Below are positions 15,573 to 23,968 of a DNA stretch of 64,000 nucleotides, in pieces. Position 1 is the first letter of the stretch; every line of letters starts with the position of its first letter. The notes beneath the pieces were generated by a model. The model searched no databases and was not told where the DNA came from. It worked only from the letters and a program-made list of their open reading frames with translations. Source of the DNA: Chloroflexi bacterium 54-19 (GTDB taxonomy: Bacteria > Chloroflexota > Chloroflexia > Chloroheliales > Chloroheliaceae); NCBI GenBank assembly GCA_001898225.1, contig MKTJ01000077.1, forward strand, positions 117,256 to 181,255, read 5' to 3'. The position numbers were made by a program, and so were the translations under genes.

Positions 15573-16400
15573 TTATTTTGATTTCTCTTCCTCAATTAGA
15601 CGCGCAAAGACAATTTCGGCTTCTTCTTCAGCCTGGTCTGATAAACTTTGGGTGTGAAACGTGTCAAATTTTGTATCCTTGAAGCAACTGCATTGCACGA
15701 CTATTTTAGCAAGTTTATATATTGCGTTCGCTGAATCCGCATCCAACCACCAGACAAATTCATCTGCATCGTAGTACCTGCTAATTTGAAGGTGGCTGTC
15801 AGCACCTTCAAAATGGTGTAAATTGTCAAACAAAGGTTTTACTTCACGTAAAGCAGACTGCAAAAAACTCAAATCGTCCGCCGTGAATTTATCACTTGTG
15901 CCTACTATCGTGAGACCAAAGTTATAATAAAGATGTGACCAGACCCAATTAAAGAAAAAAGAAGAAAAATGGTCGTCAACTTTAATCCAAGATTTCTTAC
16001 GGTCTCTGTAACTATAATCATAAGGCCCATCACCCTCAAACCATACCGGCGGGTCATCAGACCCATCAAGTTCAAAGGCTAATTCATAAACGCCTTCATT
16101 TTCGTAAAAGAAAGTAAAAAAGTTTGGTTTGAAGTATGCTTTCCCCCTAATTTCTTCGTGCATTGGATTACGGGGAACTTTTCTTTCTAATTCAAAAGGT
16201 TCCAAAAGACGGTCACAATCGCTATATCTCTTAAAAATTTTGTAAAGACCTTCAATTGAGTACAGTTCTCTGACTGCGGCAGGAAATTGGACGTCAAGTT
16301 CTGCGGCACGTTTATCCATTTCGTCCAGTTGACTTTCGGAAATCGTGGGAGTCTGCTTTATCAGGTCAAAAGTGGCCTGGTGATACCTTAAGATACTCAT
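15573..16400 (-). CDS. SUKH (SMI1/KNR4)-like protein, AT-rich, probably acquired
   Basis: 275 aa. Residues ~18-120 look like a SMI1/KNR4 (SUKH) domain: ISESQLDEMDKRAAELDVQFPAAVRELYSIEG, later FFYENEGVYELAFELDGSDDPPVWFE. SUKH proteins are often immunity proteins for secreted toxins. The C-terminal half (~130-275) is not recognised. The gene is visibly richer in A+T than its neighbours (~40% versus ~57% G+C), which suggests horizontal transfer. No toxin gene is adjacent, so it is an orphan here. Confidence 0.65.
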   Translation of the reverse strand: MSILRYHQATFDLIKQTPTISESQLDEMDKRAAELDVQFPAAVRELYSIEGLYKIFKRYSDCDRLLEPFELERKVPRNPMHEEIRGKAYFKPNFFTFFYENEGVYELAFELDGSDDPPVWFEGDGPYDYSYRDRKKSWIKVDDHFSSFFFNWVWSHLYYNFGLTIVGTSDKFTADDLSFLQSALREVKPLFDNLHHFEGADSHLQISRYYDADEFVWWLDADSANAIYKLAKIVVQCSCFKDTKFDTFHTQSLSDQAEEEAEIVFARLIEEEKSK

Positions 16401-16499
16401 ATTTTCTATCCAGAATTATGGTTTTTGATTTCTGCTAAATATTTCTTACCAATCTGTCAGGGTCTATAGTATTACTAACCGATTTCAGGGAAAATTAAA

Positions 16500-16524
16500 A
16501 GGCTAGATTCATTGAATCTAGCCT
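16500..16524 (-). terminator. rho-independent terminator of the rsmD-coaD-DUF177 operon
   Basis: On the minus strand AGGCTAGATTC, a 3-nt turn, and its complement GAATCTAGCCT are followed by TTTTAATTTT, about 30 bp after the DUF177 stop. Confidence 0.85.
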
Positions 16525-16537
16525 CCCTGTTATTTAT

Positions 16538-16553
16538 GTAACAATCGTTATAC
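16538..16553. promoter_or_regulatory. TATAAC-N4-GTTATA-like half-palindrome, site 1
   Basis: GTAACAATCGTTATAC. The same sequence in inverse orientation lies upstream of the TetR gene (22384-22398), and a perfect palindrome of the same type lies at 21531-21546. Here it sits just inside the end of DUF177, so its role at this place is doubtful. Confidence 0.35.
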
Positions 16554-17336
16554 TTATTTTTCGGGCTCGTTTTCGAGCAGTTTTGAGAGCGCTGCCCAGC
16601 GTTTATCAATAACCTCCGGCTCGGCTTCTTCTTCCTCGGCGGGGGTAGCGTCCTCGGCTTCGCTGTCGGTTGCGTTCACCCGCTCAAGAATGCTGGAAAA
16701 GCCGGGACAATCGTCCCCACAGACCGGGTTAATGGGTAGGCTGACCAGGATTTGCTGGCGGATAGCTTCACCCAAATTTAGAAGGTGGTTGGCGTCCAGT
16801 TTGAGGTCGCTTTCTTCTTCGAGGCTTTCGGTCTTGACCGGGTAGCCGGTCGTGATGTCAATCAGGGGCCGGAAGGTTTCCTCGATATCGTAAATGACGT
16901 GATACTCGAAGTCATTCAGACAGCGCACGCACTCCAAAACCACGTCAGCCTCGCCCTGGCCCTGGGTTAGAATGCTGCCCCGGATTTTCGTAAAGCGAAT
17001 ATGCCCGGTTATGTTGGTGGCCTGGACCGGTTTCTCGCCTTCTTCAAGGCCCATAGGGAGGACATCCTGCTCGAAATCGTAGTCGCGGTGCGCCCCTTCG
17101 AAATCGCGGAGTAGACTCGCCACGTTGAAAACGAGCGGGCCGGTCTTATCGGTATGCTGCTGTTTGCGGCCTGTCAGGTGCGGTTGGGCCGGGATTGCCC
17201 TTTCGTGGGCGGGCAGGTCGCGCTGGGAGGGCGGTGCCGAGGTCAGACGGTTGTTGCTAAAGTTAAAGCGGGTGTTGCGCGGGGGCAAAGACCCGTTTTG
17301 ATTGTTATTTTCTCCGTTGTTGTTCATAAAATTCAC
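16554..17336 (-). CDS. DUF177 / YceD family protein
   Basis: 260 aa. The YceD core (~95-225) shows GSILTQGQGEADVVLECVRCLNDFEYHV with the CxRC-type pair, SDLKLDANHLLNLGEAIRQQILVSLPINPVC and DDCPG. A ~90-aa Asn/Pro/Gln-rich N-terminal extension and an acidic tail are added. YceD proteins are linked to 23S rRNA and large-subunit biogenesis and usually precede rpmF (bL32). Here no rpmF follows; a terminator does. Last gene of the rsmD-coaD run. Confidence 0.85.
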   Translation of the reverse strand: MNFMNNNGENNNQNGSLPPRNTRFNFSNNRLTSAPPSQRDLPAHERAIPAQPHLTGRKQQHTDKTGPLVFNVASLLRDFEGAHRDYDFEQDVLPMGLEEGEKPVQATNITGHIRFTKIRGSILTQGQGEADVVLECVRCLNDFEYHVIYDIEETFRPLIDITTGYPVKTESLEEESDLKLDANHLLNLGEAIRQQILVSLPINPVCGDDCPGFSSILERVNATDSEAEDATPAEEEEAEPEVIDKRWAALSKLLENEPEK

Positions 17337-17419
17337 TACTAGCTAGTTGATAGTTCCTGAAATAAAAATCCTGAAACCCGAAGGCCGGATTTCAGGCTCA
17401 AAGGGTTAGAAACAATGGT

Positions 17420-18391
17420 CTAAAAAGGTGGCCGGCCTGGGCGGTTCGACGGGTTTTGATAGCCCGACCCTGGTTCCTCATCGTAATCAAAGGGGTCGAA
17501 ATCTCCCGGCTCATCCTGGGACGGTTTTGGCGCGCCCCCGGTTTTGGGCACAGGCCGGATTGGACTCGGTTGCGCGCCGTTAAAACGGCTGAAAGGGCGG
17601 CTCTCCTGCGGGTTAGCCGGACTGCTGGTCGCCTGGCGTTGTGGCGCTGGCGCAGCAGGCGGGGCCGGTCTTGGGCTGGGCTGGTTTGGTGCAATTGAGC
17701 GGGCCGGGTTGGGCTGGCTCGATACCGGGGCCACGTTCTCCGGGTTTGCCGGTTGGGGTCGCGCCGCCTGGGTTGGAGCCGCAACCGGTTTTGCGGGCGC
17801 CGCCGGGGCAGGGGCCGGAGTGGGCTTTTGTTGCAGATTGTACTGGGGCCGGTACTGTTCCTGGTATTCCTCGATTTGCTCCTGGTAGGTCTGCGACTGC
17901 TGGATGAAGTTTTGCAAACCGTTCCTTACCACGTTCAGGTGTTTATCCAGCAGATTTTCAAGTTCCTGCAAAACCTGCTGGGCGTACTGGTTCGCGCCGT
18001 CCCGCATTTCCTGGGTCTGGGTAATCGTATCCTCGTAAAGAGCCTGGCCCTGACTGCGAACCTCGTAAGATTCCTGGGCCGCCTCCGCCAGGATAATATC
18101 GCGCTGACGTTCGGCCTCGACCAGCAGCCCTTCTTTTTCCAGCATCATCCGGCGTTCCTGCTCGGCCTGCTCGATTATCTGGCGGGCCGTTTCGTCGGCT
18201 TCGTCCAGGATACGCTCGCGGTCATTCAGAGTGCGCTTGGCGGCCTTGATTTCTTCAGGAACAACCGCCCGCATCTGGTCAATCAGGGCGTAACATTCCT
18301 GCTCGTCCACCATTACCCTGTTAGAGAGCGGTACGCGTTTACCGGCCTGGATTAGTGCTTCCAGCCGGTCTATTAAATAATCTATATCCAT
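17420..18391 (-). CDS. DivIVA-like coiled-coil protein with Pro/Ala-rich tail
   Basis: 323 aa. MDIDYLIDRLEALIQAGKRVPLS followed by a long coiled coil (~55-180) rich in Glu/Gln/Arg (AKRTLNDRERILDEADETARQII) resembles DivIVA/SepIVA-type or F-ATPase-b-like coiled-coil proteins found next to coaD in Gram-positives and Chloroflexota. The last ~130 residues are Pro/Ala/Gln-rich and probably disordered. A role in division or polar growth scaffolding is inferred from this resemblance only. It sits 21 bp after coaD. Confidence 0.7.
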   Translation of the reverse strand: MDIDYLIDRLEALIQAGKRVPLSNRVMVDEQECYALIDQMRAVVPEEIKAAKRTLNDRERILDEADETARQIIEQAEQERRMMLEKEGLLVEAERQRDIILAEAAQESYEVRSQGQALYEDTITQTQEMRDGANQYAQQVLQELENLLDKHLNVVRNGLQNFIQQSQTYQEQIEEYQEQYRPQYNLQQKPTPAPAPAAPAKPVAAPTQAARPQPANPENVAPVSSQPNPARSIAPNQPSPRPAPPAAPAPQRQATSSPANPQESRPFSRFNGAQPSPIRPVPKTGGAPKPSQDEPGDFDPFDYDEEPGSGYQNPSNRPGRPPF

Positions 18392-18412
18392 TATTTATCC
18401 GCCGAGAATAAA

Positions 18413-18895
18413 TTAAGCTCGCCCATATTTTTCATAAAGCCGGGTCTGGATGTGAGGCGGGACCATCTGGCTGACATCCCCGCCCCACTTGGCAATTTCC
18501 TTGACCATGCTGCTGCTCATAAAAGAATAGTTCTGGCTGGTCATCAGGCAGGCAATTTCCAGGTCAGGCGCAATGTGCCGGTAATTCTGGGCCAGTTGCA
18601 ACTCCCACTCAAAATCGCTGACCGTCCTCAGTCCCCGTACAATAACTTTAGCCCCGATGTCAAGCGCATGATGAGCGGTCAGGCCGACGTAACTTTCGAC
18701 TCGGACGTGAGGCAGGTCTTCCAGGGCCTGGCGAATCATATCAACTCGCTCATCCGTTGTAAAGAGAAGGTTTTTACTGGGGGCATCGAAGACCGCCACC
18801 ACCAACTCGTCAAAAAGCTGGGTGGCGCGGCGGGCAACGTCAATGTGCCCGTTGGTGATAGGGTCAAAACTTGCTGGGTATAACGCCCGGATCAA
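18413..18895 (-). CDS. coaD: phosphopantetheine adenylyltransferase
   Basis: 160 aa, the normal length. It transfers AMP from ATP to 4'-phosphopantetheine in CoA synthesis. The nucleotidyltransferase signature is ALYPASFDPITNGHIDVARRA (HxGH-type NGHIDV), followed by K in SKNLLF, VIVRGLRTVSDFEWE, and the SSSMVKEIA motif. It lies in the minus-strand run rsmD-coaD-coiled coil-DUF177, 30 bp downstream of rsmD. Confidence 0.96.
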   Translation of the reverse strand: MIRALYPASFDPITNGHIDVARRATQLFDELVVAVFDAPSKNLLFTTDERVDMIRQALEDLPHVRVESYVGLTAHHALDIGAKVIVRGLRTVSDFEWELQLAQNYRHIAPDLEIACLMTSQNYSFMSSSMVKEIAKWGGDVSQMVPPHIQTRLYEKYGRA

Positions 18896-18925
18896 TCCCG
18901 TTCTCCTCTCCTTTAATATAGGTGG

Positions 18926-19783
18926 CTACTCATCCGCTTCGATAGTATCCTCGTCCTCGCCTGGTTGCGCGGAATTGACTTCGATTTCGGCGCCGGGTTC
19001 GTTTTCTTGTTCAAATCCATAATCGGCGGGATTACCGGCCAGGAAAATTGTAAAAGCAGAGTCACCGTGACGGCGGTGGCGTAGCATGTTTAATTGTACT
19101 CTATCATCCGGCCCTTCGCTACCGATAGTGGAGGCGAGAGTCAGGCGAGGCCAATGTCCTATAACGACCAGCCCGCCCGGTTTTATCAGGCCACTGCGGG
19201 CAACATGCTCCAACGTATCGGGAATTTTCGGGTCAGCGTAGGGTGGGTCGAGAAATATTATATCATAGAACTTTTCGTCCGGGGCGGTTACGACGCCGGG
19301 TGCCGGGTCCGCCGGGCTTGATTCCAGCATGGGCCCCTCGGCCATCAAGGCAATCTGGCGGTCTTCTTTATTACGGCCTTCGCCACCTTTGCGGCGGTGC
19401 AGCCCTCCAGCGGCCCGCTTTTTTTGATTTGCTCCAGGCGCGGCGGGAGGCGAATTCAGGAACGAATTGGCCTGGCGGTTATTCACCCGCGCCTTGCCGG
19501 TAAACTTGGTATGTTCCAGGTTCTCGCTGATAACCCGGCAGACCCCGGCGTTAATCTCAACAAAGTCCACCCAGGTCGCGCCCCGCGAGAGGGCCTCGAT
19601 ACCGATAGAGCCGCTTCCGGCGTAGAGGTCCAGCACCCGGCCCCAGTCGTGGTCCATCTGGTCTAAAATGGTGCCTAACATTGAAAAGACCGCCCCTTTG
19701 ATTTTATCGGCCATCGGGCGGGTGGTCATGCCCTTGGGAGCTTTCAAATTGTGTCCGCGAGCTTCCCCGCTTATTACGCGCAT
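18926..19783 (-). CDS. rsmD: 16S rRNA m2G966 methyltransferase RsmD
   Basis: 285 aa, longer than the usual ~190 because of a ~55-aa low-complexity insertion (~115-170, Arg/Gly/Pro-rich) and an acidic ~35-aa tail. Core motifs: MRVISGEARGHNLKAPKG, TRPMADKIKGAVFSML, SAM-binding DLYAGSGSIGIEALSRGA, and the catalytic DPPY (IIFLDPPYADP). It methylates guanine 966 of 16S rRNA. It is the first gene of the minus-strand operon and is divergent from the tRNA-Arg gene. Confidence 0.93.
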   Translation of the reverse strand: MRVISGEARGHNLKAPKGMTTRPMADKIKGAVFSMLGTILDQMDHDWGRVLDLYAGSGSIGIEALSRGATWVDFVEINAGVCRVISENLEHTKFTGKARVNNRQANSFLNSPPAAPGANQKKRAAGGLHRRKGGEGRNKEDRQIALMAEGPMLESSPADPAPGVVTAPDEKFYDIIFLDPPYADPKIPDTLEHVARSGLIKPGGLVVIGHWPRLTLASTIGSEGPDDRVQLNMLRHRRHGDSAFTIFLAGNPADYGFEQENEPGAEIEVNSAQPGEDEDTIEADE

Positions 19784-19995
19784 TCTTTAACTTTCTTCAT
19801 TCTTGCCGCTAATTCCTCTCAAAATTTGCCCAATTCAATTACATCTGGTTTTCTTACAGGTTGCCTTATTATCTTCATCCTCCCATTGGGCAGATATGGT
19901 GAGCATTATAACACCTCCGTACCCCGAAAACAGCCCGGTATGCTTGACTGTGCCACGGGCGGAGAGTATAATAAACCAGCTAAAACTTAATAAAT

Positions 19996-20071
19996 GCACC
20001 AGTAGCTCAGTGGATAGAGCGTCTGCCTCCGGAGCAGAAGGTCACAGGTTCGAGTCCTGTCTGGTGTACCA
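19996..20071 (+). tRNA. tRNA-Arg (anticodon CCG)
   Basis: Acceptor GCACCAG pairs with CTGGTGT at 20061-20067 (one G-U), discriminator A, CCA encoded. D-arm GCTC...GAGC, anticodon stem TCTGC/GCAGA with loop CTCCGGA (anticodon CCG, reads CGG), T-arm ACAGG TTCGAGT CCTGT. All arms fold cleanly. Confidence 0.97.
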
Positions 20072-20077
20072 TCTCAT

Positions 20078-20107
20078 AAACGGCAAATAAGGCCGTTTTT
20101 TGTTTCT
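20078..20107 (+). terminator. terminator of tRNA-Arg(CCG)
   Basis: AAACGGC, loop AAATAAG, GCCGTTT then TTTGTTTC immediately after the tRNA 3' end. Confidence 0.8.
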
Positions 20108-20117
20108 CGGACGCAAA

Positions 20118-20606
20118 ATGACCCAGAACACTAAACCTGCCGGGCCTAAAAGAATTCCAGCCGGGCCGGGCTGTCTGTTGATAGCCCTGGTAGTTGGGTT
20201 TGGGCTGGGTTATGTGATAGGGTCCAGGGCCTTACCGGGAAACTTGCCCTGGTTTTTTGCCTTCATGTTCGCTTTTTTCTTTGGGGCCCTGGCCTTTATT
20301 TTCACCGGCATGAGCGTGCGCCGGGATAGGGGGCTGGTAACCGAAACCTTTGTCGCCATCCCCGCCACGCTGGTCTTTTCCCTCAAAGCTGCCATCACCG
20401 AGGCCAACCCACCCGCGCATCTGACCACCACCCAGGTCGGCAAGCTCGATGCCATCCTGGCTGAACTGGAAGAACTGGGCCGTCTTTTGAAAAGGCAGCC
20501 CCGCGCCGGGCAAGACCCGGATTTACCCGCCCGCCTCGAACAAATCGCCGCCGAATGGCTCACTCCCGACCAACTGGAACGCTGGATAGTCAACAACAAT
20601 TTCTGA
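20118..20606 (+). CDS. small membrane protein of unknown function
   Basis: 162 aa from ATG 20118; an upstream in-frame TTG lies inside the tRNA terminator and is rejected. Two transmembrane helices (~19-40 with GCLLIALVVGFGLGYVIG; ~47-70 with FFAFMFAFFFGALAFIF) are followed by a soluble ~90-residue helical C-terminus rich in Leu/Glu/Ala, ending LTPDQLERWIVNNNF. I do not recognise a family. It converges on the phosphotransferase gene with 14 bp between stops. Confidence 0.6.
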   Translation: MTQNTKPAGPKRIPAGPGCLLIALVVGFGLGYVIGSRALPGNLPWFFAFMFAFFFGALAFIFTGMSVRRDRGLVTETFVAIPATLVFSLKAAITEANPPAHLTTTQVGKLDAILAELEELGRLLKRQPRAGQDPDLPARLEQIAAEWLTPDQLERWIVNNNF

Positions 20607-20620
20607 ATTTGTTTTTTAAC

Positions 20621-21499
20621 TCAGACGAGGCTTTCCAACCAGCCTGGCATTTCGGCCCGCAACCAGCCAATTGTGCTTTCGGGGATGCCGTTATCAGGGC
20701 GGGTCGCGAAGTCGTAAATAAATTCCAGTGTGACCCAGACTTTAGCTATCTTTACCTCCTCAGCAAAATCTTCCAGGCTCTTTTCAAGCGTGTTCGGATT
20801 TACCTCCAAATATTTGGCGGCGCTGTGATGCAATTTCTCTCTCGAAGGCAAGCCGGTGGTTATGATTGCCACGTCAATAGCCGGGGAGCCGTAGGTAAAG
20901 CGTTCCCAGTCGAATAGGACCGCCCCGCCATCCTCGCGCAAGCCCCAGTTGCCAGGGTTGGGGTCCGCCGAGATAGAGTGGGTAGGCCGGAAAAGCAGTT
21001 GGGCTTTCGTTTGCCACACCTTGAGGACCGGGCCGAGTTGGGCCGGGTCCAGGTCGAGCATTTTCAGGGCGTTGGCGGTCATGGCGTCATTCCAGCCAGG
21101 TTGGTAAAGCCCGGTTATATCCGGTTGAGCCGGAAACCTGGCCCGGTGCAAGTTCCCCAGGATTTTCAGAATTTCGGGATCGGCGCCCCAGCGTTCACGT
21201 GGCAGGGGTGCGGGAACGCTTTCAAGGGCCAGCCAGTAAGCGCCGTCCTCGGACATACCCTGCCAGTAGACAGCGGGTATAGCAACGCCCTGTTGGCGCA
21301 AGACAGGAGCGATATTTTTATAGAAATCGCTCTCAAGAGGCCTCCGACTTTTTTTTAAAACGACTGATTTATTTCCAAAAATGGCCTGCCAGACGCCACT
21401 CCCGCTCATCCCGCCCAATTTTTCGAAATTCGTCAGGGGCGGATAGTTTTCGGTAAGAAATTGTCTTAAAGGTGTCGGTATCTGGGGCGGGAAATCCAT
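20621..21499 (-). CDS. aminoglycoside-phosphotransferase-like kinase
   Basis: 292 aa. APH/choline-kinase fold: GGMSGSGVWQAIF glycine loop (~28-40), SVVLKKS lysine, catalytic loop HSISADPNPGNWG (family HxDxxxxN with Asp kept) and metal-binding FDWERFTYGSPAIDVA (Asp as in the family IDWE). The substrate is unknown; such genes are common and usually not resistance determinants. A perfect palindrome (21531-21546) lies 32 bp upstream of its start and may place it under the TetR regulator encoded next to it. Confidence 0.8.
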   Translation of the reverse strand: MDFPPQIPTPLRQFLTENYPPLTNFEKLGGMSGSGVWQAIFGNKSVVLKKSRRPLESDFYKNIAPVLRQQGVAIPAVYWQGMSEDGAYWLALESVPAPLPRERWGADPEILKILGNLHRARFPAQPDITGLYQPGWNDAMTANALKMLDLDPAQLGPVLKVWQTKAQLLFRPTHSISADPNPGNWGLREDGGAVLFDWERFTYGSPAIDVAIITTGLPSREKLHHSAAKYLEVNPNTLEKSLEDFAEEVKIAKVWVTLEFIYDFATRPDNGIPESTIGWLRAEMPGWLESLV

Positions 21500-21530
21500 A
21501 AAAGCTCCTGGTTGAGTTCAAATTGTGCAA

Positions 21531-21546
21531 TATAACATTTGTTATA
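21531..21546. promoter_or_regulatory. perfect palindrome TATAACA-TT-TGTTATA, candidate TetR operator
   Basis: A 16-bp perfect palindrome upstream of the minus-strand phosphotransferase gene. A related imperfect site lies just upstream of the tetR-like gene at 22384-22398. Matched sites at a regulator and its neighbour are typical of TetR control. Confidence 0.5.
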
Positions 21547-21702
21547 CGATTTTACCGGGGGCTAGACTCGAAGAATCTACCTTTAGGGTTAATGGTAAAA
21601 TGAGTCTTTTTCCTTCGCTTACTGTGTAAAAACGCCTCCTGTATCGTGTGTATCGTGCAAGATTATTGAATTACGCACCGAAACGATTAAAAGTAACAAA
21701 AC

Positions 21703-22356
21703 TTAAATCTGGGCGCTGGTGTTATTCGTTTTGAGTATGGTCATGAGGTAGTCGAGCAGGGCGTCAATCTTATGCTCCCGGTTTTTGGTCTCGTAGGCTG
21801 TAAAGGGCGAGTGCGGGTATGCCGCGAATACGGTTAGCAGGTGATTGGCTGTAAAAGCGAGGTTGTCAAAGGAGGCCTCTCCATACCGCCGGGCCTCTTG
21901 CAAGATATTTTCCAGGCTGCGAGGCCAAAGTTTATCGACATAGGTAAGGGCGCTGCGGGCCTGGTTGGGGGTAATGCCCTGGTCCGGGAACTGTTTGTTA
22001 TGTTCGACCCGCCGCCTCAGTTCGGCAAAGAGGGTCGGCAGGTTCGGGGCCGGTCTCTGGGTAAAGGCCAGGGCGATAATTTCGAGTTGCTCCTTAAAAT
22101 CATCGCTGCGGCTGGCCCGGTTGAATTCGTCATCAATTTCAGCCAGGATGTCGAGCAGGACGGCCAGGAATAGCCCGTCCTTGTTCTGAAAATAATAGTA
22201 AATCGTCGGCTGGCTGACTTCGGCCAGTTGCATTATCTCGCGGATATTCACCCCGTCAAAACTGCGTTCCTGGAACAGGTTGCGGGCGTGATAAATTATC
22301 GTTTCTTTCCGGTCGGGTTCGCTACCGGGTTTGGTAATGGGACGTTTCTGGGCCAT
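21703..22356 (-). CDS. TetR family transcriptional regulator
   Basis: 217 aa. The N-terminal HTH (~15-62) reads KETIIYHARNLFQERSFDGVNIREIMQLAEVSQPTIYYYFQNKDGLF, a textbook TetR domain. The C-terminal ligand domain is variable. Candidate operators: TATAACGATTGTTAG 27 bp upstream of its own start and the palindrome at 21531-21546 before the phosphotransferase. Likely self-regulating. Confidence 0.92.
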   Translation of the reverse strand: MAQKRPITKPGSEPDRKETIIYHARNLFQERSFDGVNIREIMQLAEVSQPTIYYYFQNKDGLFLAVLLDILAEIDDEFNRASRSDDFKEQLEIIALAFTQRPAPNLPTLFAELRRRVEHNKQFPDQGITPNQARSALTYVDKLWPRSLENILQEARRYGEASFDNLAFTANHLLTVFAAYPHSPFTAYETKNREHKIDALLDYLMTILKTNNTSAQI

Positions 22357-22383
22357 GTTCTTTTCTTATTATTTCTTATGTTG

Positions 22384-22398
22384 TATAACGATTGTTAG
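22384..22398. promoter_or_regulatory. candidate TetR operator at the tetR promoter
   Basis: TATAACGATTGTTAG matches the 21531-21546 palindrome in both conserved halves (TATAAC and GTTA) and lies 27 bp upstream of the regulator's start. Confidence 0.45.
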
Positions 22399-22453
22399 CA
22401 TATAGACAAAAAATAGCGCCACCCCGTTGAGTGGCGCCAGTCTGGTTTTAAGG

Positions 22454-23104
22454 TCAGAACATGCGGTTGCCGCAGTTTCCGCAGAATTTCGCACCGGGAG
22501 TTACTTCGGCGTGGCAGGCCGGGCAGGCGGTCGGTTGGGGGGCCAGGTTCAGACCGCAGTTCGGGCAAAACTTGGCCCCACCGGTCGAGGCGTTACAACG
22601 CGGGCAGGTGACTACCTGGCGCTGGTTCAGGTCAACGCCCTTGGTAAAGTCCATTTGCATGGCTTTTTCGCGAATCTGGGAATTAAAGGCGTCGGCTTTG
22701 GCGGAGGCGATTTCACCCTCGCGTTTGGGGGCGCAATTGGTGCAAACTCCGGCATCATAGTTGAAGCAAACGTCCTTGCAGACCCACATCCCGCACCGCT
22801 GGCATTGTATAAAAAGCGGTTTAAGTTCGGTGACAGCCTGGGCGAAAGCGTCGTCGTGGGCTTTGCCACGGGTCATATTCGCAAGTTCGTAAGAACCGGA
22901 ACTGGCCCGGCCAAAGACACCGCCCAAAATATTACCGAGCCCGCGCGAGGCTTCGCTAATCATCCCAAATTTATTAGGCCGGAACTGGCTCATGAAGCCG
23001 TTACCGCAGCGGTCGCAGAAAAATTCAAATTGAAAGCCGGTGTCGTTGCTGTGGTCAGAGTAGTTTCGAGTAAATTGAATGTATGCCATCCCATTTTGCT
23101 CCAC
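22454..23104 (-). CDS. zinc-ribbon protein with multiple Cys pairs
   Basis: 216 aa. Contains at least four CxxC-type zinc sites: FCDRCGNGF near the start, CQRCGMWVCKDVCFNYDAGVCTNC in the middle, CPRCNASTGGAKFCPNCG and CPACHAEVTPGAKFCGNCG at the end (a double zinc ribbon). The middle region 65-150 is helical. Similar proteins occur in many bacteria with unknown function, possibly scaffolding. Confidence 0.75.
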   Translation of the reverse strand: MEQNGMAYIQFTRNYSDHSNDTGFQFEFFCDRCGNGFMSQFRPNKFGMISEASRGLGNILGGVFGRASSGSYELANMTRGKAHDDAFAQAVTELKPLFIQCQRCGMWVCKDVCFNYDAGVCTNCAPKREGEIASAKADAFNSQIREKAMQMDFTKGVDLNQRQVVTCPRCNASTGGAKFCPNCGLNLAPQPTACPACHAEVTPGAKFCGNCGNRMF

Positions 23105-23292
23105 AAGTTTTTATGAATTTTTTGAGGTTGTAGGCGCTTATAAGCGGTTTAAATGACGCTATTAATCATAGCATTTACCTTTTTGATTTACAATGAGCTA
23201 AATCACACACCTTTTCGGAATGGTAAAGATTATGCTAGTAGAACAATATTAATGAAAATCTTTAACAAAATTAAAAGGTTAAGGAGAAAGAA

Positions 23293-23967
23293 ATGTGCGG
23301 ACGTTTTACTTTAACAAATCCGGGCCGCTTGCCCAAACGGTTCAATGTACAGCAACCGGAGTTGCCCCTGCCGCCACGTTATAATATCGCTCCAACCCAG
23401 CAGGTACCGGTGGTTTTGCAGGATGCCAGTAAAGAAAATAAAATCGAACTGCTCCAATGGGGCCTGATTCCGTTCTGGTCGAAGGAGCCCAAGGCCGGGT
23501 ACTCGACCATCAACGCCAGGGCCGAAGGTATCGAAAGTAAACCGGCCTACCGTAAGCCGATTCGCAGCCAGCGTTGTCTCATCCCGGCAGATGGCTTTTA
23601 CGAGTGGCAAAAGACCGGCACCGGCAAGCAGCCTTTCTATATTCATCTAAAAAGTTCGGAAGTGTTTGGTTTTGCCGGGCTGTATGATATTTACCGGGAC
23701 AGGGAAGGCCGCGAGCTAAAGACCTTTACGATTATCACGACCACCGCGAATGACGTGGTGGAAAAAATTCACGACCGGATGCCGGTTATTTTGAAGCCGG
23801 GTGACGAGGCGGAATGGCTCGATATTTCGATTAACGACCCTTTCCAGATTGAGCGGCTTCTGGTGCCTTTCCCGGCAAACCTGATGGAAGCTTACCCGGT
23901 CTCTAAGAAGGTTAACACTGTTGCCAACGATGTCCCCGAAATTTTGGAAACCGCGAATAGCGCTTAA
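23293..23967 (+). CDS. SOS-response-associated peptidase (SRAP/HMCES family)
   Basis: 224 aa, normal length. Cys2 (MCGRF) becomes the catalytic residue after Met removal; it forms a thiazolidine crosslink with abasic sites in single-stranded DNA. Other conserved parts: YNIAPTQQVPVV, WGLIPFW, INARAEG, CLIPADGFYEWQK and IHDRMPVIL with the conserved His. A strong site AAGGAGAAAG precedes ATG. It converges with the large membrane protein (1 bp between stops). It protects abasic sites during replication. Confidence 0.95.
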   Translation: MCGRFTLTNPGRLPKRFNVQQPELPLPPRYNIAPTQQVPVVLQDASKENKIELLQWGLIPFWSKEPKAGYSTINARAEGIESKPAYRKPIRSQRCLIPADGFYEWQKTGTGKQPFYIHLKSSEVFGFAGLYDIYRDREGRELKTFTIITTTANDVVEKIHDRMPVILKPGDEAEWLDISINDPFQIERLLVPFPANLMEAYPVSKKVNTVANDVPEILETANSA

Positions 23968-23968
23968 C

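Noticed and set aside
19996..20071. tRNA-Arg genes as integration sites of a genomic island
   Set aside because: No repeat of the tRNA 3' end and no integrase gene is seen near either tRNA.
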